Assembly: GCA_036169595.1 (NCBI GenBank)
Contig: CM069770.1
Location: 212,501 to 247,500 of the forward strand
Origin: Dictyostelium firmibasis
Lineage: Eukaryota; Evosea; Eumycetozoa; Dictyosteliales; Dictyosteliaceae
Length of the DNA: 35,000 nt
Direction of reading: 5' to 3'
Shown here: piece after piece, positions 1-14,451 of the stretch
Position numbering within the stretch: position 1 is the stretch's first letter
Layout: the number at the start of each line of letters is the position of its first letter
The notes under the pieces: generated by a model
Database searches by the model: none
Told to the model about the DNA's origin: nothing
Seen by the model: the letters and a program-made list of their open reading frames with translations, nothing else
Program-made: the position numbers and the translations under genes

Positions 1-1
1 A

Positions 2-400
2 GAAATGACCAAAATTTATCAAACCTATGGTGATGAAGTTCAAAACTTACAAGTAAATTGGCTCAATAAAAAAGTATTGGATGGTGATGCTATTTTCACC
101 ACAATCAATAGTTTGATCACTGCCTCTGGTGGTGTTGTTGAATGTGATTACATTTGGGTTACTATCCCAGATCCAGTTGGTTGCGCTCCAATTAAAGATA
201 GATGTTCTTTCCCTTTCATCCTAACTCCAACCTATACTCGTGATGATAGTCGTTGTATTAAATTCACTGGTTGTGTTAGAATCCTCAAAAATCCATTATG
301 TATCTTTGATTTAACTGGTTGTCCTGCAGGTTATAAAAAAGTCACTTTTGCTTCTGGTCCTGATGCATGTCCAAAAATTTATTGTGACCCAAATTTTTAA
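2..400 (+). CDS. Cysteine-rich protein, C-terminal part (gene cut by window edge)
   Basis: An open frame enters from the window start and ends at a TAA at 398-400. The first ATG in it (position 5) is probably internal, because the frame is still open upstream and there is no A-rich leader before it. The visible 130 or so residues hold nine cysteines in spaced pairs (for example GCAPIKDRC, GCPAGY, CPKIYC) and no membrane segment. This pattern suits a disulphide-bonded extracellular or lumenal domain of the kind common in Dictyostelium secreted proteins. I do not recognise the family, and the missing N-terminus means signal peptide and length cannot be judged. Codon use (TAA stop, A/T third positions) is normal for the window. 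Confidence 0.6.
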   Translation, partial: EMTKIYQTYGDEVQNLQVNWLNKKVLDGDAIFTTINSLITASGGVVECDYIWVTIPDPVGCAPIKDRCSFPFILTPTYTRDDSRCIKFTGCVRILKNPLCIFDLTGCPAGYKKVTFASGPDACPKIYCDPNF

Positions 401-623
401 GTGCCAACAATTAATTCATTAGAAGAAAAAAAAAAAAAAAAATTGTTTTTTTTTTTTTAAAAAAGTTTTAAAAAAAAAAGAAAAAGAAAAAGAAAAAAAA
501 AAATAAGAAAAAGAAAAAAAGAAATAAAATAAATAAAATATTAATTTAAATTGGTTATATTGAAAAAAAAGTTTGAATTTATTCAATAAAAAAAAATATA
601 ATTTTTTAAAGTTTTTTTTTTTT

Positions 624-700
624 CATGAAATCATAGGCGCAATCGATTATATTATAAGGTTCTGAGCTCGATCTGGTTTGGACCAGATGGCTTCCCACTT
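624..700 (+). other. tRNA-like relic with adjoining hairpin
   Basis: This is an island of mixed sequence between poly(T) runs. Positions 636-649 read GGCGCAATCGATTA, very like the D-arm/A-box region of isoleucine (UAU)-type tRNAs. Positions 658-673 read GGTTCTGAGCTCGATC, like the variable and T-arm/B-box region. The anticodon arm between them is essentially missing, and neither D-stem nor T-stem can pair properly, so this is not a working tRNA. Directly after it, 671-688 forms a perfect 7-bp hairpin (ATCTGGT, loop TTGG, ACCAGAT), followed by GGCTTCCCAC and a T run that could end a Pol III transcript. It could be a decayed tRNA, a tRNA-derived element, or an unrelated small RNA. Confidence 0.35.
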
Positions 701-846
701 TTTTTTTTTTTTTTTATTTTTTTTTTTATTTTTTCGAATTTTTTTTCGTTTGGTCTTTTTTTTTTTTTTTATTTTTAATTTTTTTTTTTTTTTTTTTTTG
801 AAATAAAAAAAAAAACCTGCTTAAACAAAAGAAAGAATTTTTATAG

Positions 847-856
847 TATATAAATA
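847..856 (+). promoter_or_regulatory. TATA-like element of the profilin gene
   Basis: TATATAAATA lies about 65 bases before the profilin ATG, in the usual place for a Dictyostelium TATA box, and is followed by an A-rich leader. In DNA this rich in A+T such matches are common, so only its position supports the call. Confidence 0.35.
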
Positions 857-921
857 GATAGTAATAATAAAAAAAAAAAAAAAAAAATAAATTATTAAAG
901 AAAATAATAAAAATAATAAAA

Positions 922-1302
922 ATGACATGGCAAGATTATATTGATAATAACCTTATTGGATCTGGTTTTATTTCAGCTCAAATTCTTAGTTCAGGAGATG
1001 GTTCTTCATGGGCAAATTCAAATGGATTTTCAGTTAGTGCCTCTGAAGCACAACATATCCTTTCGTGCTTTAAAGATTCAAACAAAGCATCAGCAATGGG
1101 TATCACTATCAATAACGTTAAAAACTTTGTTTTAAAAGCAGACGATAAATCCATATATGCAAAGAAAGATACTGGCGGTGTTGTTTTAGTGAAAACAAAT
1201 CAAACCATTTTAGTTGCAATTTATAATTCTAATCTACAACCAGGTGCTGCAGCTAATTTTTGTGAAGCCCTTGGCGATTATTTAAGAGAACAAGGTTTCT
1301 AA
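922..1302 (+). CDS. proC: Profilin (profilin III-like)
   Basis: This single-exon gene encodes 126 residues, the normal length for a profilin. Profilins bind monomeric actin, speed ADP/ATP exchange on it and deliver it to formins and VASP through proline-rich ligands, so the protein acts in the cytosol at the actin cortex. The family signature is visible at both ends: the N-terminal MTWQDYIDNNL helix, whose Trp belongs to the polyproline pocket, and the C-terminal QPGAAANFCEALGDYL helix ending in EQGF. The central strands carry the GVVLVKTNQTILVAIY core. The ATG follows an A-rich leader and a TATA-like element. The sequence looks more divergent than I expect for the abundant profilins I and II, so profilin III (proC) is my best guess for the paralogue. 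The family call is firm and the paralogue is not. Confidence 0.9.
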   Translation: MTWQDYIDNNLIGSGFISAQILSSGDGSSWANSNGFSVSASEAQHILSCFKDSNKASAMGITINNVKNFVLKADDKSIYAKKDTGGVVLVKTNQTILVAIYNSNLQPGAAANFCEALGDYLREQGF

Positions 1303-1596
1303 AAAAAAAAAAAAAACGCGACCATATCAACACCAAACCCGTGTACGTTGTACATAGATATACATATGTATCATAATCTTTCTCACATTCTCATCCATAC
1401 ACTCTTTTTTTTAAAAAAAAAATAATAAAAAAAAATAAACAAAACTTAATTATGTACATTAAAACTGACAATGTTTTTTATTTTTTTTTTTAAATTCAAC
1501 ATAAAAAAAAGAAAAATTTACAAGTATAACTAGTTTTTTTTTATTTTTTTTAAAATTTTATTATACTACTTTTTAATTAATTTAACTTTTAAATAT
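1303..1596. other. Convergent 3' spacer between profilin and cellulase genes
   Basis: Both neighbouring genes end here, so this holds the two 3' UTRs. It contains a patch of mixed sequence with an interrupted inverted repeat, GTACGTTGTAC (1343-1353), and a perfect 12-bp palindrome, ATACATATGTAT (1360-1371). These could be transcript-end or RNA-stability structures. No gene is seen. Confidence 0.5.
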
Positions 1597-3835
1597 TTAA
1601 GCAGAGGCAATAATATTACTTATGTAAACTGTTGATTGAGAATCACCTTTGATATCTTGAATCCAAATACCATCGACTTTACCTGATACTTTGAAATCAT
1701 TAGCAAAGGATGCTTTGATTTTAGTCCATGAATTAGCGGCAAGTGGAGATCCTCCATTGAGATCTGTAATTAATTTGGAGCCAACAGATTTACTATCTTT
1801 GACAACAGTTAATCTTAATAACTGAGCACCAGTGCTACCACCGTTAATATCAAACTCAATATTATTGAAAGAGTCGGTATCAATACATTCGAAACATCCT
1901 AAAAATACTGCACCATATGCTTTTGGTGTAAAGGAAATTGAATTTGTTTGTCCAGATTCAACTGTAGTGGTATCAGCCAACGAATGTTCCCCCCATGACC
2001 AATCTTGGAAATTATTTAATAAACCACTTTCATAGATTGATAAAGTTTCTCCACTAGATGGTGTTTCTGTTGGGATTGGTGTAGTTGTTGGAGTGGTTGT
2101 TGGAGTTGCAGTCTCAGTTGGAGTGGATGTTGGAGTTGCAGTCTCAGTTGGAGTGGATGTTGGAGTTGCAGTCTCAGTTGGAGTAGTTGTTGGAGTTGCA
2201 GTCTCAGTTGGAGTTGATGTTGGAGTTGCAGTCTCAGTTGGAGTTGATGTTGGAGTTGCAGTCTCAGTTGGAGTTGATGTTGGAGTTGCAGTCTCAGTTG
2301 GGGTTGCAGTTGGGGTTGCAGTCTCAGTTGGAGTAGATGTTGGAGTAGATGTTGGAGTAGATGTTGGAACAGAAGTAGAAGATGGATTTACAAGAGATGC
2401 AAGAGCACCAACGAAACCAGCATTGTAATCAGTAGCAACTTCATTTGAAATATAATTTGTTCTATCATCAGTATATTCATCATTTGAACCAGGACCACCA
2501 ACCAAAGCACCTTTTAAGAGGTATAAATTATTTACTGGATTATTGATATCATTTGTAGTTGAATGATGAGCTGCACGATGATGTGGATTGATTGGATGAT
2601 TTGGACCAATACCAACGACAAATGACTGTTGATTAGTATTGTTACCAATTAAATAATTGATTTGTTTTTCAGTGAAAGTTGTTCCTTTATCAGTACCAGC
2701 CATTGAGGCAAGGAAGGCAGCAGTTGCAGCATAACGAGCTGGACCCCATTGTCTAATCCATGCTAAACCACCTGGGGTATAAGTGATACCTCCACCTGGT
2801 AACCAATAATTTAACCAACCATTGAAATCAGTTTGATAGGTACTTGTAGTTGGAACCAATTGAGATAATAATAGACAACAACCTGGTGCTTTAAGATCCC
2901 AATCATGAGAATTACCTTGTGCCATTGAACCAATACCACCAGATGCATAATCAGCAACTGCTTTTGTTAAATAATCAGAGTCACCAGTTGCTTTATATAA
3001 CCAAATGCTGCCCCAAACAAGTTCATCCTTATAACCTGACCATGAATTATAAAAAGCTTGAGCATTTGTAATAGAGTCAGAGTAGACACCACGATAAGTA
3101 TAACCGAAATTATGAAGAGTTTTAGCATGTGATATACAAGTTGAAGCATATGAAGGATTTGAAGATTGGAATGCCATTGATGCTACTGCTAATGCTGATG
3201 CAGCTTCCATTGCAACTTCAGTACCTGGTGCATCAGTTGTTAGCATAAAAGTTGGACGAGCCATTGTCATATTCTCTGGTGGACCCCAATATGCATGGTC
3301 AAGATTACCATCACCCACTTGTCCTGCAAATTCATTATCTGCTGTATGAGCTGCAATAATCCAATCGGTACCATACTTAATTGTATCGAGGTATAGGCTT
3401 GTTAATCCACATTGAGCAATATTTGATTGATACTCAATGAATGCCCAACCTAACATTGTCATTGAAAAGGTCATTGGTAAACCAAATTTAACACCATCAC
3501 CAGCATCAAAATAACCACCACTTAAATTACCATCACCATTGGCATCTTTGGCTGAATTAGGACTTGCATCATTCAATGCAGCGTTACCTCTCCATGGAAT
3601 ATCATTATCTGGTAAACGACCAGCTCTATTCATTTTATAAAACATTAATGCATTTTCAAGTAATGAACAATAATCGGTATCAGCTTTATAATAAAAATTC
3701 AAATTAATAACTATTTTATTTTATTTTTTTTTTTCAACTTTAAAAAAAAAAATTTTTTTTTTACATACCATTAATCAATTGAGTTGATAATAACCCAAAA
3801 ATTATAAGTAAAATACAGTTTTTATATATTTTCAT
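1597..3835 (-). CDS. celA: Family 9 endoglucanase, spore-germination cellulase
   Basis: Two exons: 3835-3769 and 3683-1597, with an 84-base intron starting GTATGT; 717 residues. Exon 1 supplies a hydrophobic signal peptide ([19 protein letters not shown]), so the enzyme is secreted. Residues about 24-455 are a glycoside hydrolase family 9 domain, which cleaves beta-1,4-glucan with inversion. It shows GGYFDAGD near residue 80, NPHHRAAHH, and the active-site signature [12 protein letters not shown] Thr/Pro/Glu linker of 30-bp DNA repeats follows, then a C-terminal domain of about 145 residues matching the CBM8 cellulose-binding module first described in Dictyostelium CelA. The known celA product (gene 270-6) is made when spores germinate and digests cellulose of the spore coat. 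The first in-frame ATG of exon 2 (3702) lies in the intron and is not the start. The linker differs from the TETP repeat I recall for D. discoideum. Confidence 0.92.
2101..2340 (-). repeat. Eight 30-bp tandem repeats coding the celA linker
   Basis: TGGAGTTGCAGTCTCAGTTG recurs at exact 30-base spacing from 2101, 2131, 2161 and so on to 2311. On the coding strand each unit gives the ten residues [10 protein letters not shown]. Copies differ at one to a few bases (Ser/Thr exchanges and one Ala variant). The repeat keeps frame and makes a flexible, probably O-glycosylated spacer between the catalytic and cellulose-binding domains. Confidence 0.95.
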
Positions 3836-3937
3836 ATTGGATTTAATTTATAACAATTTAGAAATAATAAAAAGTTTAATATTGGTATTTGAAAATTATA
3901 GTACATAAAATAATTAACAAAAATAAAAAAGTTCTAT

Positions 3938-3969
<32 letters not shown>

Positions 3970-5082
3970 AGAGTTATAAAAGATAAACTAATACTACAAT
4001 AAATTGATTATAATAATAAGATTGTTATTTTTGTTAATGTTTTGTGTGTTAAAAAAAAAAAAAATAACGAAATAAATTGCAACAACAAATTTGGATAATA
4101 GATAATATTATTATTATTTTTTATTATTTTCTTTATTTTTTTTTTTTTTTTTTTTATTAAGATCTAAATAAAAAATGTTTTTTGAAATGAATTTAAAAAG
4201 ATTATTTTATTCCCTTTTTATAGGACTGGAAATCTGAAAAAAAAAAAATTTAATTCAAAAAAATTATTTGTAAAAAAAAAAAATAAAATTTCGCATTTTT
4301 CCATTTTTTTTTAGGAAAATAATTTTAAATTAAAATCTGGTATCTTCTATAATGAAAACTCTAACGGAAAATGTACAACTTGAAATATTTTTTTTATAAA
4401 AAAAATTAAAAAAAAAATTATAAAAAATAAAAAAAAAGAAATCAGTTGGGAAAAAAAAAAATATATGAAATTTGATTAGAAAATTTTTGAGTTTTTTGAA
4501 TAAAAACCATTAACTTTCTAAATTGGATTTAAATATTAATTTTAACTACCTCAAAATTATCAATTGAGGCTTTTTTTTTAAAAAAAATAAAATTTATTTG
4601 AAAGTACTTTTTTATTTTTTTTATTTTTTTTAATATTATTATTATTTTTTTCAATATTTTTATTATTTTTTTTATTTTTTTTTTTATTTTTTTTGATCGT
4701 TAGTATATGTATTTCGAAAAAAAAAAAAAAAAAAAAAAAAAATAAATAAAAAAAAAAAATTTTTAATTTAATTGATCAGTTAAATTTAATAAAAATAATG
4801 AAAATAAAAATAAATTATTATAATTGATGGTTTTAAAATCTTTAACTTTTGTACTTTTTATATTTCTAATAAAATTATTAATAACCTTTAACATAGAAAT
4901 CATATTATTTGAAAAAAACGATTGAAAATCTCAGAAAAAGATTTCTTGGTTAAGGGTTCTAAATTAAATAAGTAATATTTGTTTATAATAATAAAACACA
5001 TGTGCATTTAAAGACTTTTTAAAAAAATAAAAAAAAAATTAAAATTAAAAAATAAAAAATAAAAATAAAAATAATAAAAACT

Positions 5083-5123
<41 letters not shown>

Positions 5124-5345
5124 ATAGAACACCTAATTATTAAATTTAATAAAAAAAAAAAAACAAAATTTTGAGTCTAAAAAAAAAATTATAAAAAATG
5201 AAAACAATAATTTGAATAAGAAAAAATTTTAAACAAATAAAAGATAAAAAAATGTTAATTTTAAATTTTTTTTATTTTGGACCCACAAACTTGAAAATTT
5301 CAATTTTTTTTTTTTTTTTTTTTTTAATTTAATTTTGAAAATATA
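3836..5345. other. Divergent intergenic region, cellulase and USP genes
   Basis: This 1.5-kb stretch separates the starts of two oppositely transcribed genes and must hold both promoters. It is very A+T rich with long homopolymers, including T runs at 3949-3969 and A runs near 4720 and 5090. I found no convincing reading frame, tRNA or repeat unit. Candidate control sites for germination-specific expression of celA would lie in its first few hundred bases, but I cannot identify one with confidence. Confidence 0.5.
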
Positions 5346-9151
<3,806 letters not shown>

Positions 9152-9374
9152 TGACCAATAAAATCCATTTTTTACCCAAGTAATTATGAATAGTTTTTTC
9201 ACTGAAATTTAATTTTTAAAAAAAATATAAAAAATTGCTAATTTGCACTTTTTTAATTAAATTTTTTTTTTTTTTTTTGTTTTTTTATTTTATTTTTTAA
9301 CCCCCTTTTTTTATTAAAATAAATATTTTTTTAAATTTTACATTATAAAGACAATATATATATAACAAAGAAAG

Positions 9375-10695
9375 ATGTCATTAATTTCAATTAGAATTAG
9401 AAGTAAAACAGGTGTTGAAAATTTAAAATTAGAATCACAATTAAAAATAAAAGAACTTCAAAAGATAATAGAAGAAAAAACAAATATTACCACAGACACT
9501 CAAAAAAGTATTTATATCCCTATTTTTACCTAAATCAAATATTTATACATTTTAGACAAATGAAAAATTAACAAAATAAAAAAAAATAATCAATAAAAAT
9601 AAATATAATATATAAGTTTTATATGGATTCCCACCCAAACCATTAGATCTATCGAATCAAGAAGCAGTAATTTCAGGATTTCTAGCAAATGGAGATACTG
9701 TTACAATAGAGAATACATCAACTATAAGTAGTAATCCAGGTGTAGATTCAGTTATAAATGAGAAGATCACCTCATCAACCAATTCATTTGATCGTAATAT
9801 TAAATCACAACCATACATTTCACAAGAGGATGAAGAGGACGGTGGCTATGCGACAAGAAGAGTAACAGATGATGATAATAGTTGTTTATTCTCTGCTGTT
9901 GCTTACGTTTTAGAAGATAAAAATAGATTAAAAGGTTACTCACTTAGAGCATTAATTGCTCAAAATGTAAAAAGTATTTATTAGTAATTTAATCACCTAA
10001 CATAATACACATCATTTTTATAGTATTATTATCTTTAAAATTAACAATCTAATTAATACATTTTTTTTTAAATAAAACCTATTAAAAAGGTGATCCATTT
10101 GAATATAATGAAGCAGTTTTAGGTAAATCAAATGAGGGATATTGTAATTGGATTCAAAATCCAAAGAATTGGGGTGGGGCAATAGAATTATCAATCCTAT
10201 CCAATCATTACAAAGTGGAGATTGCAGCATTTGATATATCAACCCAACTAATGTATTGCTATGGTGAGGATAGGAAATACACTGAACGTGTTTATCTCAT
10301 TTATGATGGTATCCATTATGATGCACTTTCAATCTGTCTAACAAAGAATGGTCCTGAGGATTTCGATATCACTAGATTTAGTGTAGATGATAAAGAATCT
10401 CTGGGAAAGATGAAAGTTTTGGTTGAAAAGGAGTTTAAAGCTGGTAAATTTACTGATACTGCAAAATTCTCTTTAATATGTTTAAATTGTAATAAGAGTA
10501 TGTTTTTTTTTTTTAATATTAAAGATATATTATTTCTACTTTTTTAAATTTTAATATATAAAAAAAAAAAAAAAAAAAAATTAAATTAATATTAATATAT
10601 TTTCTTCATAACTAGCCCTTAAAGGTGAAAAAGAAGCAGCTATTCATGCCTCAACAACTGGACATGGTAATTTCACAGAGTACAAAAAAAGATAA
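9375..10695 (+). CDS. yod1: OTU1/YOD1-type deubiquitinase
   Basis: Predicted exons are 9375-9507, 9617-9973, 10090-10497 and 10616-10695. They join in consistent phase to give 325 residues, typical for OTU1. The N-terminal part is a ubiquitin-like UBX-type domain ending in LYGFPPKPLDLS, which in OTU1 binds the Cdc48/p97 ATPase. The OTU protease domain follows, with Cys 134 in DDDNSCLFSAV, the family-typical GKSNEGYCNWIQ and WGGAIELSIL, and His 239 in DGIHYDAL. The last two exons build the C-terminal C2H2 zinc finger: CLNC, then a His and TGHGNFTEY. The family trims ubiquitin chains on p97 clients, including proteins leaving the ER for degradation. It starts 223 bases after the USP gene on the same strand. 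Small introns hide most of it from simple ORF scanning. Confidence 0.9.
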
Positions 10696-11161
10696 ATTTC
10701 ATCTTCTCTTAGTCACAAAATTAAATAAAAAAAAAAATGTAATTATAGAGCGTGTACAAAACAACTAAATGTTTTTCCAGGTTTCACACCCAGTTTTACT
10801 TTTTTTAAAAAAAACCAATTTTTGTTTTTTTGTTTTTTTTTTTTTTTTTTTTTTTTTAATCAAACAGGGTTGATAACTCTCTTTGTATTCATTATTTGTA
10901 AATGTATATTCAAATCATTGAAAAAAACCTAATGTTTTAAATCTACACAAATCTATAAAGTGTATTTGAAACATAAAGTGGACAGTACAAATAAAAAAAA
11001 TGGATAAATGCCATCATAAACGCGAAAAACTTTTTTTTATTTTTTTTTTTTTTTAAATTTTTATTTTTTTTTTTTTTTTTTTCATTTTTCAAAAAAAAAA
11101 CTTTTTTTTTTTTTTTTTTTTATTGTTGAGATTAGACGACAAAAAACATATATTCACAAAA
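10696..11161. other. Upstream region of the isocitrate dehydrogenase gene
   Basis: T-rich homopolymers dominate from 10800 to 11120. A mixed patch at 10740-10800 and 10870-11030 probably holds the promoter. An ATG at 11000 is in frame with the next gene but would add 54 residues made mostly of Phe and Lys homopolymers, so I did not use it. No other gene is seen. Confidence 0.5.
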
Positions 11162-12514
11162 ATGTTCTCAAGAAAATCTTTATCTATTTTTTCTGTACGA
11201 AGTCGATAGAATATTTTTTTAAAAAAAAAAATCCAATATTATTTTTTACTAATCATAATTATTATTATAATTTTTTTTTTTTTTTTAAAAAAAATCACAC
11301 ACAATCAATTTTTTTTCAAAATTTAAATCAAAATTTAAATCAAAATTAATATAATTCAACATTTATTTTAAATAACAACTAAAAAAATCAAATAAATTTA
11401 TAATATGAAAATGAATTTTTTTTCAAAAAAAAAAAAACAAAAAAAAAAAATTAAATTATTACTACTTTTTGTTTTTTAGACATTACGTAACTATTCAAGT
11501 ACCACAAGTAAAATTCAAAGAGTTACATTAATTCCAGGAGATGGTATTGGACCAGAGATTGCAGAATCAGTTAAAAAAGTATTTTCAGCAGTCAAAGCAC
11601 CAATTGAATGGGAAACAGTTGTAGTTGATGCCAACACTGGTATTTCAAAAGAAGTTATTGAGTCAATTAAAACAAATAAGATTGGTTTGAAAGGTCCAAT
11701 CTCAACACCAATTGGTACAGGTCATCAATCATTGAATTTAGGTCTTCGTAAGACATTCAATTTATATGCCAATGTTAGACCATGTCTTTCAGTTCCAGGT
11801 CATAAAACACGTTACGACGATGTAAACACCGTTGTCATCAGAGAGAACACCGAAGGTGAATACTCTGGTATTGAGAATCAACCAGTCAAAGGTGTTGCTC
11901 AATCAATTAAAATCATCACAAAAGAAGCCTCCACCAGAATCGCAAATTATGCCTTCCAATACGCTATGGCCAATGGTAGAAAGAAAGTCACCTGTATTCA
12001 CAAAGCAAACATCATGAAACAATCCGATGGTCTCTTTGTTAAATCTTGCAGAGAAGTTTCAACTCGTTACCCATCCGTCAAATACGAAGAATTAACCATC
12101 GATAACAATTGTATGCAATTAGTTTTAAATCCAGCCCAATTGGACGTTATGGTTCTCCCAAATCTTTATGGTGATATCGTTAGTGATTTATGCGCTGGTT
12201 TAATCGGTGGCTTAGGTCTCACCCCATCAGGTAACATCGGTGATCACGGTACTGCCATCTTTGAAGCTGTTCACGGTACTGCCCCAGATATTGCTGGTAA
12301 AAACTTAGCAAACCCAACTGCTCTCATCTTATCATCCATTATGATGTTACGTCATCTCGGTCATTTCTATGAAGCCTCTCTCATTGAAAACGCTGTTTTA
12401 AATACCCTCTCCGAAGGTAAAGTTAAAACTAAAGATTTAGGTGGTCAATCAACTTGTACTGAATACACTAACGAACTCGTTAGAAAAATCACTGAATCTT
12501 TAAACAAAAAATAA
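11162..12514 (+). CDS. idhA: NAD-dependent isocitrate dehydrogenase, alpha (catalytic) subunit, mitochondrial
   Basis: Exon 1 is 11162-11194 and exon 2 is 11480-12514, joined in phase 0 (donor GTACGA); 355 residues. The enzyme oxidises isocitrate to 2-oxoglutarate with NAD in the citric acid cycle. The first 25 or so residues ([11 protein letters not shown], then [11 protein letters not shown]) are basic and hydroxylated, as in a mitochondrial presequence. The dehydrogenase fold then shows [10 protein letters not shown], the substrate-binding [13 protein letters not shown], the HKANIM lysine, and the metal-binding aspartates in [17 protein letters not shown], followed by [17 protein letters not shown] for NAD. 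It resembles human IDH3A far more than the regulatory beta or gamma subunits, so it is the catalytic subunit. An equivalent regulatory subunit must be encoded elsewhere. The gene converges on the kinase-CYTH gene 200 bases downstream. Confidence 0.92.
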
Positions 12515-12716
12515 AGAAAATAAAATAAATAAATAAACAGAAAAAAAAAATTAATTTAAAAAAAATTATAAAGATAAGTGATTGAAAAATATAGAAATAA
12601 TTTTATAAACCAAAGTTATTTAAAGATAAAAAATACAATTTTGATTACATTTGCTATTATTTTTTTTTAATATTTTTTTTATTTTTTTTTATTTTGTTTT
12701 TTTTTTTAAATATTTA

Positions 12717-13758
12717 CTATTTTTTATCAGTTAATATGGAGGCAGTTGTAATTTTATCAGATTTGTTATTTTTTGTTATTTTTGAATTTGTGTTATTTGG
12801 TTTTAATTTTGAATAGTTTGGATTTTTACTCTTTTTTAATTTTTTGAAATAAAGATAGAGGAAAGTTTGAGGGACATGATTACCTGTGATTTTCAATTTC
12901 TCAGCACTATCGAGTACTTCTCTACGAGAGTGACCTTTGATTTGAATGAAATGTTTCTCCAACTCTTTGATATATTCTTTGGTGATGACAACACCATTTT
13001 TATCGTACCAAACCTCAACGGTACGATTGAGAATAGCACCGATTTGATAACCTAATGAGAGAAGACCACCCAAAGTTTTAACAGAGATTTCGAAATTCAA
13101 GGATGGACGAGTGTTTACGGCACCATCCATCATTTCATTGTAAAAGGTGATATTGAATTGACCATGTTCTGAACGACGGATTCTAATCCAATTTCTTTTG
13201 TCAGCTTGAGAGATACCATCGACACCATACTTTGGTGGATAGAGATACATATCGCTAAAGTTCTTTTTAACTGGTACTACATTGAGGGATGAGAGGAATT
13301 GATCGAAAAATTGTTTGTTATTATCGTATTTAGCTTTACAAACATAGACCGGTTCAACCACTTGACTCATTGGATTGAAGCTACTATGTATTTTTATCTT
13401 TGCTTGATCTAAATCTGGCTCAACGAATGCTTTAAACATTGGAAAAACTACATTAGTAATTTGTGCCAATACATCCTTGCTAGAGTTTTTACCACTTGTA
13501 ACTATACCTCTCATAATACTCTTTATTAGATCTAAATGTACACCACCTGTGATTGCAATACTAATATCTAAATGAGGTCTAATACGTGCACTCAATGCAT
13601 ATGATCCTTCCAATATAATAACTTTTGATGTTGATAATGATATACTTCTACTCTCCATCTTTCTATTTACAATCTTTGGAATTATAACTGTTTTATTTTG
13701 TTTTAATTCATTTAATGTTGACTGTTTTTTCAAAAAAAAATTTTAATATCCAAACAAA

Positions 13759-13789
<31 letters not shown>

Positions 13790-14451
13790 ACAAATGAATA
13801 AATAAATAAATAATATTAATAAACTTACGATAACTTTATCAAAATCAATTAGTACAGGATCATCATAGTTATTATCTTTAACATTTTCAAGTTTAACGAA
13901 ATCTTGAAGTGAAATAATGATACCATTAACGAGACTACCAATTTTATTGGCCAAAGTTGTTTTTCCAGCTCCAACTGGACCAGCAATACCCAAACATATA
14001 ATTCTTTTTGGATCTTTTTCTGTTAAAATCTCAATACCCCTACATGCATGGAAAAATCCTTGATCGAATGACAATTGATATGGTACTTGTTTAATTTCAA
14101 ATAAACCTGTCTTTGGATTTGTCTCACCTAAAATATCTAACTCTTCTTCAAATTGTTTCTCTCTTGTAAATCTTTTATTTTTTTTATTTTTTCAAAATAA
14201 TATTTGTAATAAAAAAAAATTAACAAATATGAAATAAAAAAATAAAAAAAATAAAATAAATCATATAAAATGAATGATTTTATTTTTACATACGATGAAT
14301 CGGATTCGATTGATTGATCATGATCTTTTTTACTCTTTGGTAATGGTTTTACAAAGGTAATGGATTCACCTTCGTTTTGTGAGGAGACATCATTTGTTGA
14401 TAACAAATGAGAAGAAATGGTTTCGATTCTGGAAATATATCTATTATCCAT
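12717..14451 (-). CDS. P-loop uridine-kinase-like and CYTH domain protein (TTM1/TTM2-like)
   Basis: Predicted exons are 14451-14294, 14171-13829 and 13721-12717, giving 501 residues. Donors are GTATGT and GTAAGT. After a polar N-terminus, residues about 108-260 form a phosphoribulokinase/uridine-kinase type P-loop domain, with GPVGAGKTT at about 117-125, the DFVKLE strand and the LEGSYAL strand. Residues about 280-450 resemble a CYTH (triphosphate tunnel) fold, with many paired basic residues such as NWIRIRRSE and KGHSRREV. This order matches the plant TTM1/TTM2 proteins, which hydrolyse pyrophosphate. The canonical ExExK opening motif of CYTH enzymes is not obvious; the nearest string is EPVYVCKAKYD. 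The C-terminal 60 residues are Lys/Asn-rich, and the membrane anchor of the plant proteins is absent. Substrate is unknown. Confidence 0.75.
13755..13813. repeat. AAAT tetranucleotide repeat in an intron
   Basis: A run of AAAT units with a few substitutions fills most of the second intron of the kinase-CYTH gene. It carries in-frame stops, so the intron must be removed. Confidence 0.85.

Larger units (their letters stand above)
401..921. other. Intergenic low-complexity DNA upstream of profilin
   Basis: This stretch is almost entirely A and T homopolymer runs. The exceptions are one G+C-richer island near 624-700 (listed separately) and a TATA-like element near 847. I see no reading frame of coding quality on either strand. 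Confidence 0.6.

Noticed and set aside
401-921. Numerous T runs as Pol III terminators and AATAAA as poly(A) signals
   Set aside because: In DNA of this composition such motifs occur everywhere and cannot be assigned without transcript data.
2101-2340. 30-bp regularly spaced repeats resembling a CRISPR array
   Set aside because: There are no unique spacers; the units are head-to-tail and encode a linker inside a eukaryotic gene.
2093-2428. Plus-strand Val/Gly repeat frame over the cellulase linker
   Set aside because: It is the antisense shadow of the celA Thr/Pro repeat and has no other content.
9975-10089. Possible frameshift or second gene within the OTU1 locus
   Set aside because: Ordinary short introns with matching phases explain all interruptions and restore the full OTU and zinc-finger domains.
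11000-11161. In-frame upstream ATG extending idhA by 54 codons
   Set aside because: The extension is mostly Phe and Lys from homopolymers, and it would bury the good mitochondrial presequence that starts at 11162.
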